Below, piece by piece: positions 54,414 through 63,338 of a DNA stretch of 64,000 nucleotides (positions are counted from its first letter, which is position 1; every line of letters starts with the position of its first letter). Where the stretch lies: the NCBI RefSeq assembly GCF_015169395.1, contig NZ_CP063458.1, forward strand, positions 5,208,001-5,272,000, given 5' to 3'. A model generated the notes under the pieces. It saw only the letters and a list, made by a program, of their open reading frames with translations. It made no database searches and had not been told where the DNA came from. The translations under genes and the position numbers were made by a program. The DNA is from Humisphaera borealis. Lineage in GTDB: Bacteria; Planctomycetota; Phycisphaerae; Tepidisphaerales; Tepidisphaeraceae.

Positions 54414-57400
54414 GCGCAACCCGCAACAATCTTTGCTACTTCGAAGCCAGCGAAGGGCCGCAGACGGTGGCGCTCGCGTTGCTTCCAGAGGGGCCGATCG
54501 TCTGGGAGCCGGGCCTCAAGCCGAACGTCTGGAGCTTTCGCACGCCGTACACCGAGCTTGCCAAGCTCGGGAACGAAATCGGGAGAACGGGCCGCCTTTC
54601 ATTGTGCGATTCCACCGATCAGCCGGCCCTGGCGGACGTGAAGATCGACAATTGCCGGATCGTCGATTGCCAGCCACTGGACTTGAGCGAGGTCGTCAAC
54701 GCCCAGGGCGTGAGCAGCCCGATCTTTGCTGAGTATCGGCTCACAATCGCTGATTGGCGGGACAAGTTCGTTTCGCCACGGGGGGGGCGACTGAAGGTGG
54801 GACTGGTCATGACCTCGTTCGTCGACGAAGTCGCAATTCAGTCAATGACCGATCCCGTCCGTGGCGACACCTGGACGCTCGAGTCCTCCAACGGCGGCCT
54901 GAACTGGACGAAGACCTTCTTCGACCGCCTCGGCCGCCCCTATCGGGTCGAGAAGTCTGCCCCGGCCGATGCCGGCACGGACGCGATCGCCTTCGCCACG
55001 ACCGAGTATGACGGAAACGGCCGGGTCAGCCGCACCCGCGGGTTCGATGGCACGATCACGCTCTACCGCTTCGACTTCAACACCGGCCTGACCGACGTCA
55101 TTCTCGACATGGACCGCGACGGCAAGTACACGCCGGTGGTGGATCGCAAGAGCACCACGCGCATCGCCGACAGCGGCGACCAGAGCGGAATCGTGACCAA
55201 GTCACTGGCCGACAGCGGGGTCTCGACTTCCACCACCACGACTTCCAACCACGGCCTCGACGGCAAGGCAGTCGTCAACGGCCAGACCGCCACGTCCGCC
55301 GTCGAGTTCCTCTCGCCCGGTGAAGGCGAAGGCTACCGCGTCACCACCAAAGCGCCCGACCTCACCCGGACCGTCGAAACCTACAAGTCCGGCTTCCTGA
55401 TTTCGACCGAGCGATTCGGCACCAGCGGCTCGACGCCGATTACCTCCGAGTTCTACGGCTACGACGCTCTCGGCCGGCTGGAAACCGTCTACGACCCCGC
55501 CTGGGGCACCACGACGTACGAACGCCGGCCCGACGGCACGGTCAGCAAGATCACCTTCCCCGACGGCCGCACGCAGGTCTTTGCCAACTTCGATGACAAG
55601 ACCAACGCACCCACCGCCGTCACCCGGCCGGGCGGCGGCGAGCAGTCGCAGACCCTCAACGATCAGGGCCGGCAGGCCACACAGGAAGGTTCAGGTCTGC
55701 TGCCGCTGCGGATGGCGTACCACGCCCAGACCGGGCAGATGACGTCGCTGAAGACCTTCAGGTCGGGTGAACTCGACGGCTCCGGGGCTGCCACAACCCA
55801 GTGGAGTTATGACAACCGCACCGGCTTGCTCAAGACCAAGACCTGGGCCGACAACTCGCAGGACGTCTACACCTACAACGGCGGGTTCCAGCAGACCGGC
55901 CTCACCCGGCCGGGGCAGTCAGCGCGGCAGTCGGCGACGTTCACGTACAACAACGCCGGCGAATCCCAAGGCAGCACCTACGCCGATTCCAGCTACGGCA
56001 GCATTATCAACGGCGTCCTCACCCGCGACGACGCCGGTCGGGCGCTGCTGGCCAGCCAGTTCAGCCAGGGCGTCGGTCTGGAAGGCGGGAGCAATCTCGA
56101 CACCTCCGTCGCCGCGTACACGAACCTCGACCAGCTCAAGCTCGACAAGTCCGGCGGCACCGGCGCCGGCGTGGTGTACGAGTACTACGGACCTGCGGAG
56201 AACGCCGCCGGCCAAGCCCCCGGCGCGCTCAAGTCGATCACGCTCAAGCGGGGAGCCACCGTCTTCCAGAAGCTGGAGTATGCTTACGACTCGGTGAGCA
56301 AACGGCTGGCGACCATCACCCTCAAGAGCGGCAGCGGCACGACGCTGCAATCCTTCGACTACGCCTACAAGGCCCAGACCGACCTGGTCGAATCACTCAC
56401 CATCCCTGGCGTCGGCCAGACGAGTTGGACGTACGAGCCCCAGACCGGCCGGCTGCAGAACCTCTCGGTTACGAACGTCCTGGACGACACGCCTTACCAG
56501 GCCGGCTACAGCTACAACGGCCACGACCAGCGCAGCGGCGAGACCGTCAGCTACAGCACGCCCGGCGGCGGATCGGTCTCCTACGCCGGTGAGTTTGGCT
56601 ACGACGCCCACGACCAGCTCGCCACCGCCGCCAAGACCTACACGTCTGGTGGCCTGACGAACGAGAGCTATTCCTACACCTACGACGGCGTCGGCAACCG
56701 CACGTCGGCCAACGGCGCCGCTTCGGCGTTCAACAACCTCAACCAGAACACCGACTTCAACTACGACGCCCGCGGCAACCTGCTCGGCGACGGCGTGCAG
56801 ACCTACACGTGGGACGCACTCGACCGCCTGACGAGCGTCACCAAGGCCGGTGGCCTGTCGCGCGTCGAGTTCGAGTACGACGGCCAGAACCGCCGGACGG
56901 AAAAGCGGGTGTACGGCCGAGCCTCGGTCGGCGATCCCTGGTCGCTGACCAGCACGATCCGCTACGCCTGGGAAGGCGAACGGCTGATCGCCGAGTTCGA
57001 CAGCAACAACACGCTGCGGACGAGCTACGTCTGGGGCATGGGCGGCCTGGCGGGTGGGCTGCTAGCCGTCACCGATCACACGCCCTCCAGCGGGCCGCAA
57101 ACCTACACCGCCATCCACGACGCGACGGGAAGCCTGGTCGGCTACCTCGACAGCACCGGCGCCGTGGCGGCGACGTTCCGCTACGACCCCTACGGGGTCC
57201 TGCTGTCCGCCGACGGAACGGCGAACAACGTCGGCAGCTACCGCTATGCCGGCGGGCAGTTGGATGAAGAGACCAACCTGCAGTACCACCTGAACCGGTA
57301 CTATTCGCCGGGCCAGGGCCGTTTCCTGAACCGCGACCCGATCGCCGAGGGGGGTGGGGTGAACGTGTATGCCTATGCGGGCGGGGATCCGTTGAACTCC

Positions 57401-58459
57401 ACGGATGCGAAAGGACTTGAGCCCAGCGAGCCACAACCGGTACATACTTGGGAGAACTTCGGCAAAGGCCAGCTCCGAAGTGATGGACGATTTTTCAAAC
57501 TCTCAGAACCGGTGCCAGACATTAACGGAATGGCAAAGCACTACGTACACATGAAGGGGCGCGTGCCGAATTTCTCCCAATGGTCGCAGCAAACTATCAG
57601 AATGTACATATCAGGGGATCCTAGCTTTGATCGAATTCAGTCACAGCAGTTTTTTAAGCAGGCCTATGGGACAGTCATTGATCTTGATGAACTGAGAATC
57701 CATCACGATGGCCTAAATTTGCAAAAAGTACGGACTTCCCATGGAATTGAAATCTACAAGAGCGAAATGCAAGCGGTGCCAAAATTGGTCAATCAAACTC
57801 CACATATAGGTTCGGCTTCGATGGCGCGTCAGCTTCGCGAAGTTCAAAACATTAGCCCATCGCAATACAAGGAATTGGTGGAGCATCTCAACTCCAATCT
57901 TCTGAAGCAGATGAGCTCGGCACCCAAGCCGGTTACTCAATCAGCTATTGCCGTCCCTGCGAAGGCAGTCTCGAATAGTGCTTCAAAAATAGTTTCTCCT
58001 GCTAGCGCGGGTGTGACCCTCAAAGCAATCGGCGTGATCGGTGTTTTCACCAGCCTGCGGGACGCTGCGAAAGAAGCTGGAATAGGTGGCTACGCTTTTG
58101 GAGAAATTAACGCTCCCTACTATTTCACAGACAACTCGGGTTCGGTATTCGTTGCTCGTACCTGGAAAGACGGAATAGCGAACCTCTGGAAACAGCATTA
58201 CGAAATTGAGTATATTGCCGGACCACGCACAGGGCACAAAGAAGAAGTAGACGAGGAGAACTACAATATTTATCAATGGACCGCTCGTCAGAAGTGGGGC
58301 GAGCTTATCAAAGGTGGTATATTCACTGAACCGAGGTTTAAGCCTGGGACAGATAGAGAATCGCTACCAGTCGTGGATCCGGTCTCCGGTGCAGTAAATG
58401 GCTGGGTCGATGAGGATGGGGTTCATATTGTAAACTACGATTTGCGAGGAAGAGTATGA
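54410..58459 (+). CDS. Rhs/YD-repeat toxin with HNH-type nuclease tip, N-terminus fused from a phage protein
   Basis: A 1,349-residue chimera. Residues 1 to about 130 (TVALALLPEGPIVWEPGLKP, SPIFAEYRLTIADWRDKFV) look like the start of a phage gene in series with the preceding ones. From about 135 on it is an Rhs/YD-repeat shell (YDALGRLETVYDP, YTYDGVGNRTSANG, YDPYGVLLS), ending in the Rhs core hallmark QYHLNRYYSPGQGRFLNRDP and DPLNSTDAKGL near 1000. The variable tip (about 1003-1349) has IHHDG (H1098-H1099), MQAVPKLVNQTPHIG (N1128, H1132), the pattern of HNH/ENDO VII-type LHH/WHH nuclease toxins, then a hydrophobic stretch and an unassigned end. The tip is lower in G+C. No N-terminal secretion signal. 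Confidence 0.8.
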   Translation: MSATRNNLCYFEASEGPQTVALALLPEGPIVWEPGLKPNVWSFRTPYTELAKLGNEIGRTGRLSLCDSTDQPALADVKIDNCRIVDCQPLDLSEVVNAQGVSSPIFAEYRLTIADWRDKFVSPRGGRLKVGLVMTSFVDEVAIQSMTDPVRGDTWTLESSNGGLNWTKTFFDRLGRPYRVEKSAPADAGTDAIAFATTEYDGNGRVSRTRGFDGTITLYRFDFNTGLTDVILDMDRDGKYTPVVDRKSTTRIADSGDQSGIVTKSLADSGVSTSTTTTSNHGLDGKAVVNGQTATSAVEFLSPGEGEGYRVTTKAPDLTRTVETYKSGFLISTERFGTSGSTPITSEFYGYDALGRLETVYDPAWGTTTYERRPDGTVSKITFPDGRTQVFANFDDKTNAPTAVTRPGGGEQSQTLNDQGRQATQEGSGLLPLRMAYHAQTGQMTSLKTFRSGELDGSGAATTQWSYDNRTGLLKTKTWADNSQDVYTYNGGFQQTGLTRPGQSARQSATFTYNNAGESQGSTYADSSYGSIINGVLTRDDAGRALLASQFSQGVGLEGGSNLDTSVAAYTNLDQLKLDKSGGTGAGVVYEYYGPAENAAGQAPGALKSITLKRGATVFQKLEYAYDSVSKRLATITLKSGSGTTLQSFDYAYKAQTDLVESLTIPGVGQTSWTYEPQTGRLQNLSVTNVLDDTPYQAGYSYNGHDQRSGETVSYSTPGGGSVSYAGEFGYDAHDQLATAAKTYTSGGLTNESYSYTYDGVGNRTSANGAASAFNNLNQNTDFNYDARGNLLGDGVQTYTWDALDRLTSVTKAGGLSRVEFEYDGQNRRTEKRVYGRASVGDPWSLTSTIRYAWEGERLIAEFDSNNTLRTSYVWGMGGLAGGLLAVTDHTPSSGPQTYTAIHDATGSLVGYLDSTGAVAATFRYDPYGVLLSADGTANNVGSYRYAGGQLDEETNLQYHLNRYYSPGQGRFLNRDPIAEGGGVNVYAYAGGDPLNSTDAKGLEPSEPQPVHTWENFGKGQLRSDGRFFKLSEPVPDINGMAKHYVHMKGRVPNFSQWSQQTIRMYISGDPSFDRIQSQQFFKQAYGTVIDLDELRIHHDGLNLQKVRTSHGIEIYKSEMQAVPKLVNQTPHIGSASMARQLREVQNISPSQYKELVEHLNSNLLKQMSSAPKPVTQSAIAVPAKAVSNSASKIVSPASAGVTLKAIGVIGVFTSLRDAAKEAGIGGYAFGEINAPYYFTDNSGSVFVARTWKDGIANLWKQHYEIEYIAGPRTGHKEEVDEENYNIYQWTARQKWGELIKGGIFTEPRFKPGTDRESLPVVDPVSGAVNGWVDEDGVHIVNYDLRGRV
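55973..56986 (+). repeat. Rhs core repeat, copy 1 (1,014 bp)
   Basis: Aligns without gaps to 58944-59957 at a constant offset of 2,971 bases. The outer parts differ at many, mostly third-codon positions, but 56294-56768 (475 bases) is identical to 59265-59739. Confidence 0.92.
57420..58459 (+). other. Low-G+C variable tip of the Rhs gene
   Basis: Downstream of the DPLNSTDAKGL core end the composition drops: two 60-base lines counted by eye give 45 % and 53 % G+C, against clearly above 60 % in the core. Together with the following immunity gene this is the swappable toxin-immunity cassette. Confidence 0.75.
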
Positions 58460-58926
58460 TTAATTTCAGATCAGGCGGACTAGGAACGATTCGTCCGCGA
58501 ACTTCCGGGGCGGATGACAGTGAATTGCGCAAATTCGAGGGCGAATTTGGATATCGGATTCCCAATACGTATAGACATTTCTTGGCGACAGTGAATGGCG
58601 GAACGTTCACCGATCCATTTCCGATATCGCTTCCAGCCGGTTCGTTTAGCGATGCTACCTCTCTCTTTACGTTGTATTCTCTCGATTCAAAAAATCCTAG
58701 GAGCGGCGCCGATGTGCGCGAGGTACTGCGACTACACGCCACGCGCATTCCTACGGGCAGTCTCCCCATAGGCGATGACGGCGACAACCTGTTGTTGATC
58801 CACTGCATTCCGAATCGCGCCGGTCACATTTCGCTTTGGGTCCGCGAGGATGAGTGGGACAAAGCACCTGAAGAGAACTCGGTGCCCGTCGCAGACTCGT
58901 TCGAATCATGCTTTGGCTTGTCATAG
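58456..58926 (+). CDS. SMI1/KNR4 (SUKH) family immunity protein
   Basis: A 156-residue cytosolic protein overlapping the toxin stop (ATGA). SUKH features: LRKFEGEFGYRIPNTYRHFL then NGGTFTD, and later GDDGDNLLLIHCIPNRAGHI and LWVREDEWDKAPE. SUKH proteins are the usual immunity partners of HNH/ENDO VII-type Rhs and contact-dependent nucleases, so it should bind and neutralise the nuclease tip just upstream. Translational coupling guarantees co-expression. Composition is lower in G+C like the toxin tip. Confidence 0.82.
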   Translation: MINFRSGGLGTIRPRTSGADDSELRKFEGEFGYRIPNTYRHFLATVNGGTFTDPFPISLPAGSFSDATSLFTLYSLDSKNPRSGADVREVLRLHATRIPTGSLPIGDDGDNLLLIHCIPNRAGHISLWVREDEWDKAPEENSVPVADSFESCFGLS

Positions 58927-60707
58927 ATATTCTACACGTTCACAGCACCTACACCGATTCAAGCTATGGCAGCATCGTCAACGGCGTCCTCACCCGCGAC
59001 GACGCCGGGCGGGCGCTGCTGGCCAGCCAGTTCAGCCAGGGCGTCGGCCTGGAAGGCGGCAGCAATCTCGACACCTCCGTCGCCGCGTACACGAACCTCG
59101 ACCAGCTCAAGCTCGATAAGTCCGGCGGCACCGGCGCCGGCGTGGTGTACGAATATTCCGGCCCGGCGGAGAACAGCAGTGGTGCTGCCCCGGGTGCGCT
59201 CAAGTCGATCACGCTCAAGCGGGGTGCCACCGTCTTCCAGAAGCTGGAGTATGCTTATGACTCCGTGAGCAAACGGCTGGCGACCATCACCCTCAAGAGC
59301 GGCAGCGGCACGACGCTGCAATCCTTCGACTACGCCTACAAGGCCCAGACCGACCTGGTCGAATCACTCACCATCCCTGGCGTCGGCCAGACGAGTTGGA
59401 CGTACGAGCCCCAGACCGGCCGGCTGCAGAACCTCTCGGTTACGAACGTCCTGGACGACACGCCTTACCAGGCCGGCTACAGCTACAACGGCCACGACCA
59501 GCGCAGCGGCGAGACCGTCAGCTACAGCACGCCCGGCGGCGGATCGGTCTCCTACGCCGGTGAGTTTGGCTACGACGCCCACGACCAGCTCGCCACCGCC
59601 GCCAAGACCTACACGTCTGGTGGCCTGACGAACGAGAGCTATTCCTACACCTACGACGGCGTCGGCAACCGCACGTCGGCCAACGGCGCCGCTTCGGCGT
59701 TCAACAACCTCAACCAGAACACCGACTTCAACTACGACGTCCGCGGCAACCTGCTCGGCGACGGCGTGCAGAGTTACACGTGGGACGCACTCGACCGCCT
59801 GACGAGCGTCACCAAGGCTGGCGGCCTGTCGCGGGTCGAGTTCGAGTACGACGGTCAGAACCGCCGGACGGAGAAGCGGGTATACGGCCGAGCCTCGGTC
59901 GGCGATCCCTGGTCGCTGACCAGCACCATCCGCTACGCCTGGGAAGGCGAGCGGCTGGCCGCCCGCAATGCCGCCGCCCGGCCTCGGGGCATCCTGCTGC
60001 TGGGCGTACCAGGCAGCGGCAAGAGCGCGTTCTGTAAAGCGCTCGGCAACGAGACCGGCCGGCCGACACTGATCTTGGATATCGGCGCCATGCTGGGCAG
60101 TCTGGTCGGCCAGACTGAGCAGAATGTCCGCCAGGCCCTGCGCATCGCCGACGCCATGGCTCCGTGCGTCCTGATGGTCGATGAAGTCGAGAAGGCCTTA
60201 AGCGGTGTCTCGGGCAGCGGCGACAGCGGCGTTTCGGCCCGGCTGTTCGGCACGCTTCTGACCTGGCTCAGCGATCACACCAGTGACGTATTCGTTGTCT
60301 GCACGGCCAATGACGTGAGCAAGCTGCCGCCGGAGTTCAGTAGAGCTGAGCGCTTTGACGGGATCTTCTTCCTGGACACCCCCGGCACGGCCGAGAAGTC
60401 GGCGATCTGGCCCATCCACCAGACGCGCTACGGTCTCAATGCAAATACCAAGCGGCCCGAGGACCGGGAGTGGACGGGTGCCGAGATCCAGTCCTGTTGC
60501 CGCTTGGCGGCGCTGCTGGATGTGCCGCTTCAGGAAGCAGCCAGGCACGTCGTCCCGGTGGCCGTGACCGCCGCCGAGGGTGTCGAACGGCTGAGGACCT
60601 GGGCGGCGGGGCGGTGCCTCGATGCCAGCCGACCGGGGGTGTACACCCGCACGACGGAGCCAACATCTCCTACCTCGCGTCGGGTAACCCGGGCATCGGC
60701 CAACTGA
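58908..60707 (+). CDS. Orphan Rhs core fragment fused in frame to an AAA+ ATPase
   Basis: An open frame of 599 residues. The first dozen residues overlap the immunity gene. Residues about 13-348 are an Rhs core piece, a copy of the middle of the upstream Rhs protein, beginning mid-repeat without a leader. At about 59958 it changes to an AAA+ ATPase: RPRGILLLGVPGSGKSAFCK (Walker A near 365-372), APCVLMVDEVEKAL (Walker B), FVVCTANDVSKLPPEFSRAE (sensor 1) and RFDGIFFLDTP. The ATPase lacks its usual N-terminal part. DUF3150 and DUF932 genes follow. Whether this chimera is expressed, or the ATPase uses an internal start, is unknown; the fusion could also be an assembly join. Confidence 0.68.
   Translation: MLWLVIDILHVHSTYTDSSYGSIVNGVLTRDDAGRALLASQFSQGVGLEGGSNLDTSVAAYTNLDQLKLDKSGGTGAGVVYEYSGPAENSSGAAPGALKSITLKRGATVFQKLEYAYDSVSKRLATITLKSGSGTTLQSFDYAYKAQTDLVESLTIPGVGQTSWTYEPQTGRLQNLSVTNVLDDTPYQAGYSYNGHDQRSGETVSYSTPGGGSVSYAGEFGYDAHDQLATAAKTYTSGGLTNESYSYTYDGVGNRTSANGAASAFNNLNQNTDFNYDVRGNLLGDGVQSYTWDALDRLTSVTKAGGLSRVEFEYDGQNRRTEKRVYGRASVGDPWSLTSTIRYAWEGERLAARNAAARPRGILLLGVPGSGKSAFCKALGNETGRPTLILDIGAMLGSLVGQTEQNVRQALRIADAMAPCVLMVDEVEKALSGVSGSGDSGVSARLFGTLLTWLSDHTSDVFVVCTANDVSKLPPEFSRAERFDGIFFLDTPGTAEKSAIWPIHQTRYGLNANTKRPEDREWTGAEIQSCCRLAALLDVPLQEAARHVVPVAVTAAEGVERLRTWAAGRCLDASRPGVYTRTTEPTSPTSRRVTRASAN
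58944..59957 (+). repeat. Rhs core repeat, copy 2 (orphan)
   Basis: Second copy of the 1,014-bp Rhs core segment; begins 17 bases after the immunity gene stop and ends exactly where the AAA ATPase sequence starts. Contains the 475-base tract identical to copy 1 (59265-59739). Confidence 0.92.
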
Positions 60708-60811
60708 ATCGCCACGGCAACACACGCCTCGCGCTTCCGCTCTCCCTTTCGTCTCCTCGCCTCAACATCTCCCACGTTCTGATCTCTTCTCGAACTTTGT
60801 GAAAGAACCTT

Positions 60812-61834
60812 ATGACGACCACCTTAAACAGGCGGGCCGCCGCCGGTGCGCCCGCATCCGCCCGTGTTCTGCCCGAAAACGCGATCTCCGACCCCGCCGC
60901 CGCCCAGCGACTGCGGCGCAGCTTCGCCGCTGTCCGGGTCGCGTTCACCTGGTTCGGCGTCCGCAAGAGCCTCAGCGCCGAACAGAAGGCCCAGGCTGCC
61001 GAGCACTTTGGTGCCGAGGGACAGTATCTGTCCGCCGCCAAGAAGCTGCTGGACACGAAGCATGAGGCCTTCCAGCAGGTGACGGCCTTACGGTCACAGA
61101 TCGTCAGCTATTGGAAAGCCGTGACTCTGCCGTACCCCGACCCGGGCATCCGGCTGATCCGACAGGACGACATCGAGGCCTTCAACACCCGCCTGACCCA
61201 GTTCCGCTCCGAGCTAGATGCCGCAGTGGCGAACTTGGACGACCATTTCGGTCAGCTCAGGTCCGCCGCTGCCGACCGGCTGGGGCGGCTCTACAACCCC
61301 GCCGACTACCCGCCCACCCTGCGGGGTCTCTTCGCCGTCGACTTCGATTTCCCCAGCGTCGATGCTCCGGAGTACCTGGCCCGGCTGAATCCCGAGCTGT
61401 ACCAGCAGGAACGTCGGCGAATCAGTGAACGGTTCGACGAGGCGGTTCGCCTGGCGGAAGAAGCGTTCGTGGGTGAGTTCAGCAAGCTGGTGTCGCACCT
61501 GGTCGAACGTCTGACTGCCGGGCCCGACGGCGAACGCAAGGTGTTCCGGGACTCGGCGGTCAACAACTTGCGTGAATTCTTCGACCGCTTCAAGCATCTG
61601 AATGTTCGCAGCAACGCCGACCTGGACCGCCTGGTCGAAACCGCGAGCCAGACGCTGTCGGGGGTCGACCCGCACATCGTCCGCAACAGCAACTCACTCC
61701 GGCAGCAGGTGACGACCCAACTCTCGGCGGTGCAGTCGGTGCTGGACGGCATGCTGGTCGACCAGCCGCGGCGACGGATTCTTCGTCAAGGCCGTGGCAA
61801 CAACGGCGCCGGCGGGGAGGGGGCGGCGGCATGA
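60812..61834 (+). CDS. DUF3150-like protein
   Basis: A 340-residue mostly helical protein. Landmarks: AAVRVAFTWFGVRKSLSAEQ, KKLLDTKHEAFQQVTALRSQ, YWKAVTLPYPDPGIRLIRQD and FRDSAVNNLREFFDRFKHLN. It fits DUF3150, a family found on plasmids, phages and integrative elements beside AAA ATPases. Biochemical role unknown; as partner of the upstream ATPase it may be its substrate adaptor. Stop overlaps the next start (ATGA). Confidence 0.7.
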   Translation: MTTTLNRRAAAGAPASARVLPENAISDPAAAQRLRRSFAAVRVAFTWFGVRKSLSAEQKAQAAEHFGAEGQYLSAAKKLLDTKHEAFQQVTALRSQIVSYWKAVTLPYPDPGIRLIRQDDIEAFNTRLTQFRSELDAAVANLDDHFGQLRSAAADRLGRLYNPADYPPTLRGLFAVDFDFPSVDAPEYLARLNPELYQQERRRISERFDEAVRLAEEAFVGEFSKLVSHLVERLTAGPDGERKVFRDSAVNNLREFFDRFKHLNVRSNADLDRLVETASQTLSGVDPHIVRNSNSLRQQVTTQLSAVQSVLDGMLVDQPRRRILRQGRGNNGAGGEGAAA

Positions 61835-62079
61835 CGCTGCTCATTCTGCCCGACGGGACTGCCAAATGTGTCTATGCCGAGACGATCGACCTGAACCGCC
61901 TAGGAGATATCGCCGTGACCCGGGCGAGCCACGTCGAGCCCGACTCGCAGGGACAGTGGTGGGCCGACCTCTCGCCCGTGTCGGGGCCAGCGCTCGGTCC
62001 GTTCACCCGCCGCAGCGATGCCTTGGCCGCCGAGACTGACTGGCTCGGCCGGAACTGGCTCACACCTTCGCACACCTGA
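61831..62079 (+). CDS. Small protein of the AAA-DUF3150-DUF932 cassette
   Basis: An 82-residue protein coupled to the DUF3150 gene. Beta-rich start (MTLLILPDGTAKCVYAETID), Trp-containing middle (QGQWWADLSPVSGPALGPF) and a helix (RRSDALAAETDWLGRNWL). The pattern of a short strand-rich sequence followed by RRSDALAAE is common to small proteins of plasmid-like cassettes. Function unknown. Confidence 0.6.
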   Translation: MTLLILPDGTAKCVYAETIDLNRLGDIAVTRASHVEPDSQGQWWADLSPVSGPALGPFTRRSDALAAETDWLGRNWLTPSHT

Positions 62080-62141
62080 CAGGGGACATTCCCATCCTCT
62101 GTCTCGACTTCCTCTTCACCCTCTCAAGAAAGGACTCACCT

Positions 62142-63182
62142 ATGACCATGACCACGATTAACCCTCAAGACTCCACCGACCTCGATAGCGACCTTCCCGA
62201 TATCGCCACGATCACACCGACACCGCCGTCCCCTGTTTGGGAACGCCTAGGCGTCGACATCAGCCGCGCCCGTACCGCGGTCGACGCCCTGAAGGCTGCC
62301 GGGCTCGACTGGCAGGTGGAACAGTGGCCCGTGCAGGCGACTGACCCGCAGAGCTGGAAGACCACTCCGCTGCCTGATCACCTCGCCAACGTCAGGTCCG
62401 ACACTCGTAACTTGCTTGGGGTCGTCGGCAAGACGTATCGCGTGTTCGAGAACCGACAGTTGTTCGAGTTCCTGGGCGCCCTGGTCGCCGACCGGCTGGT
62501 CTCGTTCCATTCCGCCGGCTGCCTGCGTGGCGGCCGGCGGGTTTGGGCACTGTGCCAGTTGCCTCGCGTGTACCAGGCCGCCCCCGATGACACGGTTAAG
62601 CCCTTCCTGCTCGTGACCAACACGCATGACGGCGACGGCCCACTTCAGATGGTGCCTGCCACCGTGCGGGATGTTTGTGCCAACGCGTTCAATCTGCCCT
62701 TAGACGTCGGCGGAAGCGGCAGCCGGGGCCTGACGATCCGGCATCACGCTGGGCTCACGCAGAGCTTAGCTGAGGCCCGGCGGAACCTCCGTGCCATCGC
62801 CGCCCGGTTCGAGCAGTTCGAATCCGAGCTGGCGACGCTGGCGGCGACGCCGCTGTCGCGCTGGCAGGTTGGTGAGTACTTCGCATCGGTACTCGCTGCC
62901 GCCGATGGCAGTGGCGATCAGCCGACTGACAGCCGAGACCGCCTACTGACCCGCCTGCAGGAGAACTTCGACGGGCCGACCAACACGATTCCGGGCATCG
63001 CCGGCACGGCTTGGGCGGCGTTCAACGCGGTGGGCGAGTGGGCCGACAGCCAGCGCTCATTCCGGGGCCGCGACGACCTGGCCCGTGCCGAGGCGCGGCT
63101 CGACGCGATCTGGTTCGGGAGCTCCCACCGACTGAAGCAGGCTGCATACCGCTCCGCCCTGGGTTTGGCGGGCCTGAACTGA
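62142..63182 (+). CDS. DUF932 (phage/plasmid-related) protein
   Basis: A 346-residue protein of DUF932, widespread on phages, plasmids and integrative elements. Features: VRSDTRNLLGVVGKTYRVFEN (read around residues 86-106), FEFLGALVADRLVSFHSAGC, RRVWALCQLP, and the late motif TAWAAFNAVGEWADSQRSFRG. Its biochemical role is not established. In the same orientation behind the AAA and DUF3150 genes; starts after a 62-base gap containing AGAAAGGA. Confidence 0.82.
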   Translation: MTMTTINPQDSTDLDSDLPDIATITPTPPSPVWERLGVDISRARTAVDALKAAGLDWQVEQWPVQATDPQSWKTTPLPDHLANVRSDTRNLLGVVGKTYRVFENRQLFEFLGALVADRLVSFHSAGCLRGGRRVWALCQLPRVYQAAPDDTVKPFLLVTNTHDGDGPLQMVPATVRDVCANAFNLPLDVGGSGSRGLTIRHHAGLTQSLAEARRNLRAIAARFEQFESELATLAATPLSRWQVGEYFASVLAAADGSGDQPTDSRDRLLTRLQENFDGPTNTIPGIAGTAWAAFNAVGEWADSQRSFRGRDDLARAEARLDAIWFGSSHRLKQAAYRSALGLAGLN

Positions 63183-63246
63183 ACTCAGCTGAACCGGACC
63201 GGGTCTTCCGATCTCGTTCAGAAGTCTTGTTAAGCAAGGAGGTCAG

Positions 63247-63312
63247 ATGAAAGAGACGATCGCATTCTGGCTGCTGCTGACGCTCGTCGTATTGCTGCTC
63301 TTGACCGGGTGA
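63247..63312 (+). CDS. 21-residue membrane peptide
   Basis: An ideal AAGGAGG ribosome site (63236-63242) stands five bases before the ATG of a 21-codon frame, MKETIAFWLLLTLVVLLLLT followed by G and stop. It encodes a single hydrophobic helix with a charged start, like a small membrane protein. The ribosome site and composition support translation. Ends before a strong terminator. Confidence 0.55.
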   Translation: MKETIAFWLLLTLVVLLLLTG

Positions 63313-63338
63313 CCGGTCGAAGCAACGACGACGACCGA

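Larger units (their letters stand above)
43850..54800. mobile_element. Mu-like transposable prophage, remnant
   Basis: A block with a Mu-type early region on the minus strand (small HTH protein, two or three small genes, MuA-like transposase, MuB-like ATPase, one more small gene), a divergent repressor, and a plus-strand run of a sigma-like factor and phage-type genes. The right side stops abruptly about 390 bases into the last phage gene (54410 onward), where the sequence changes to an Rhs gene. No head, portal, tail-sheath or lysis gene is visible, and I could not identify paired TG...CA element ends or a target duplication, so both borders are approximate and the element is probably defective. 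Confidence 0.7.
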
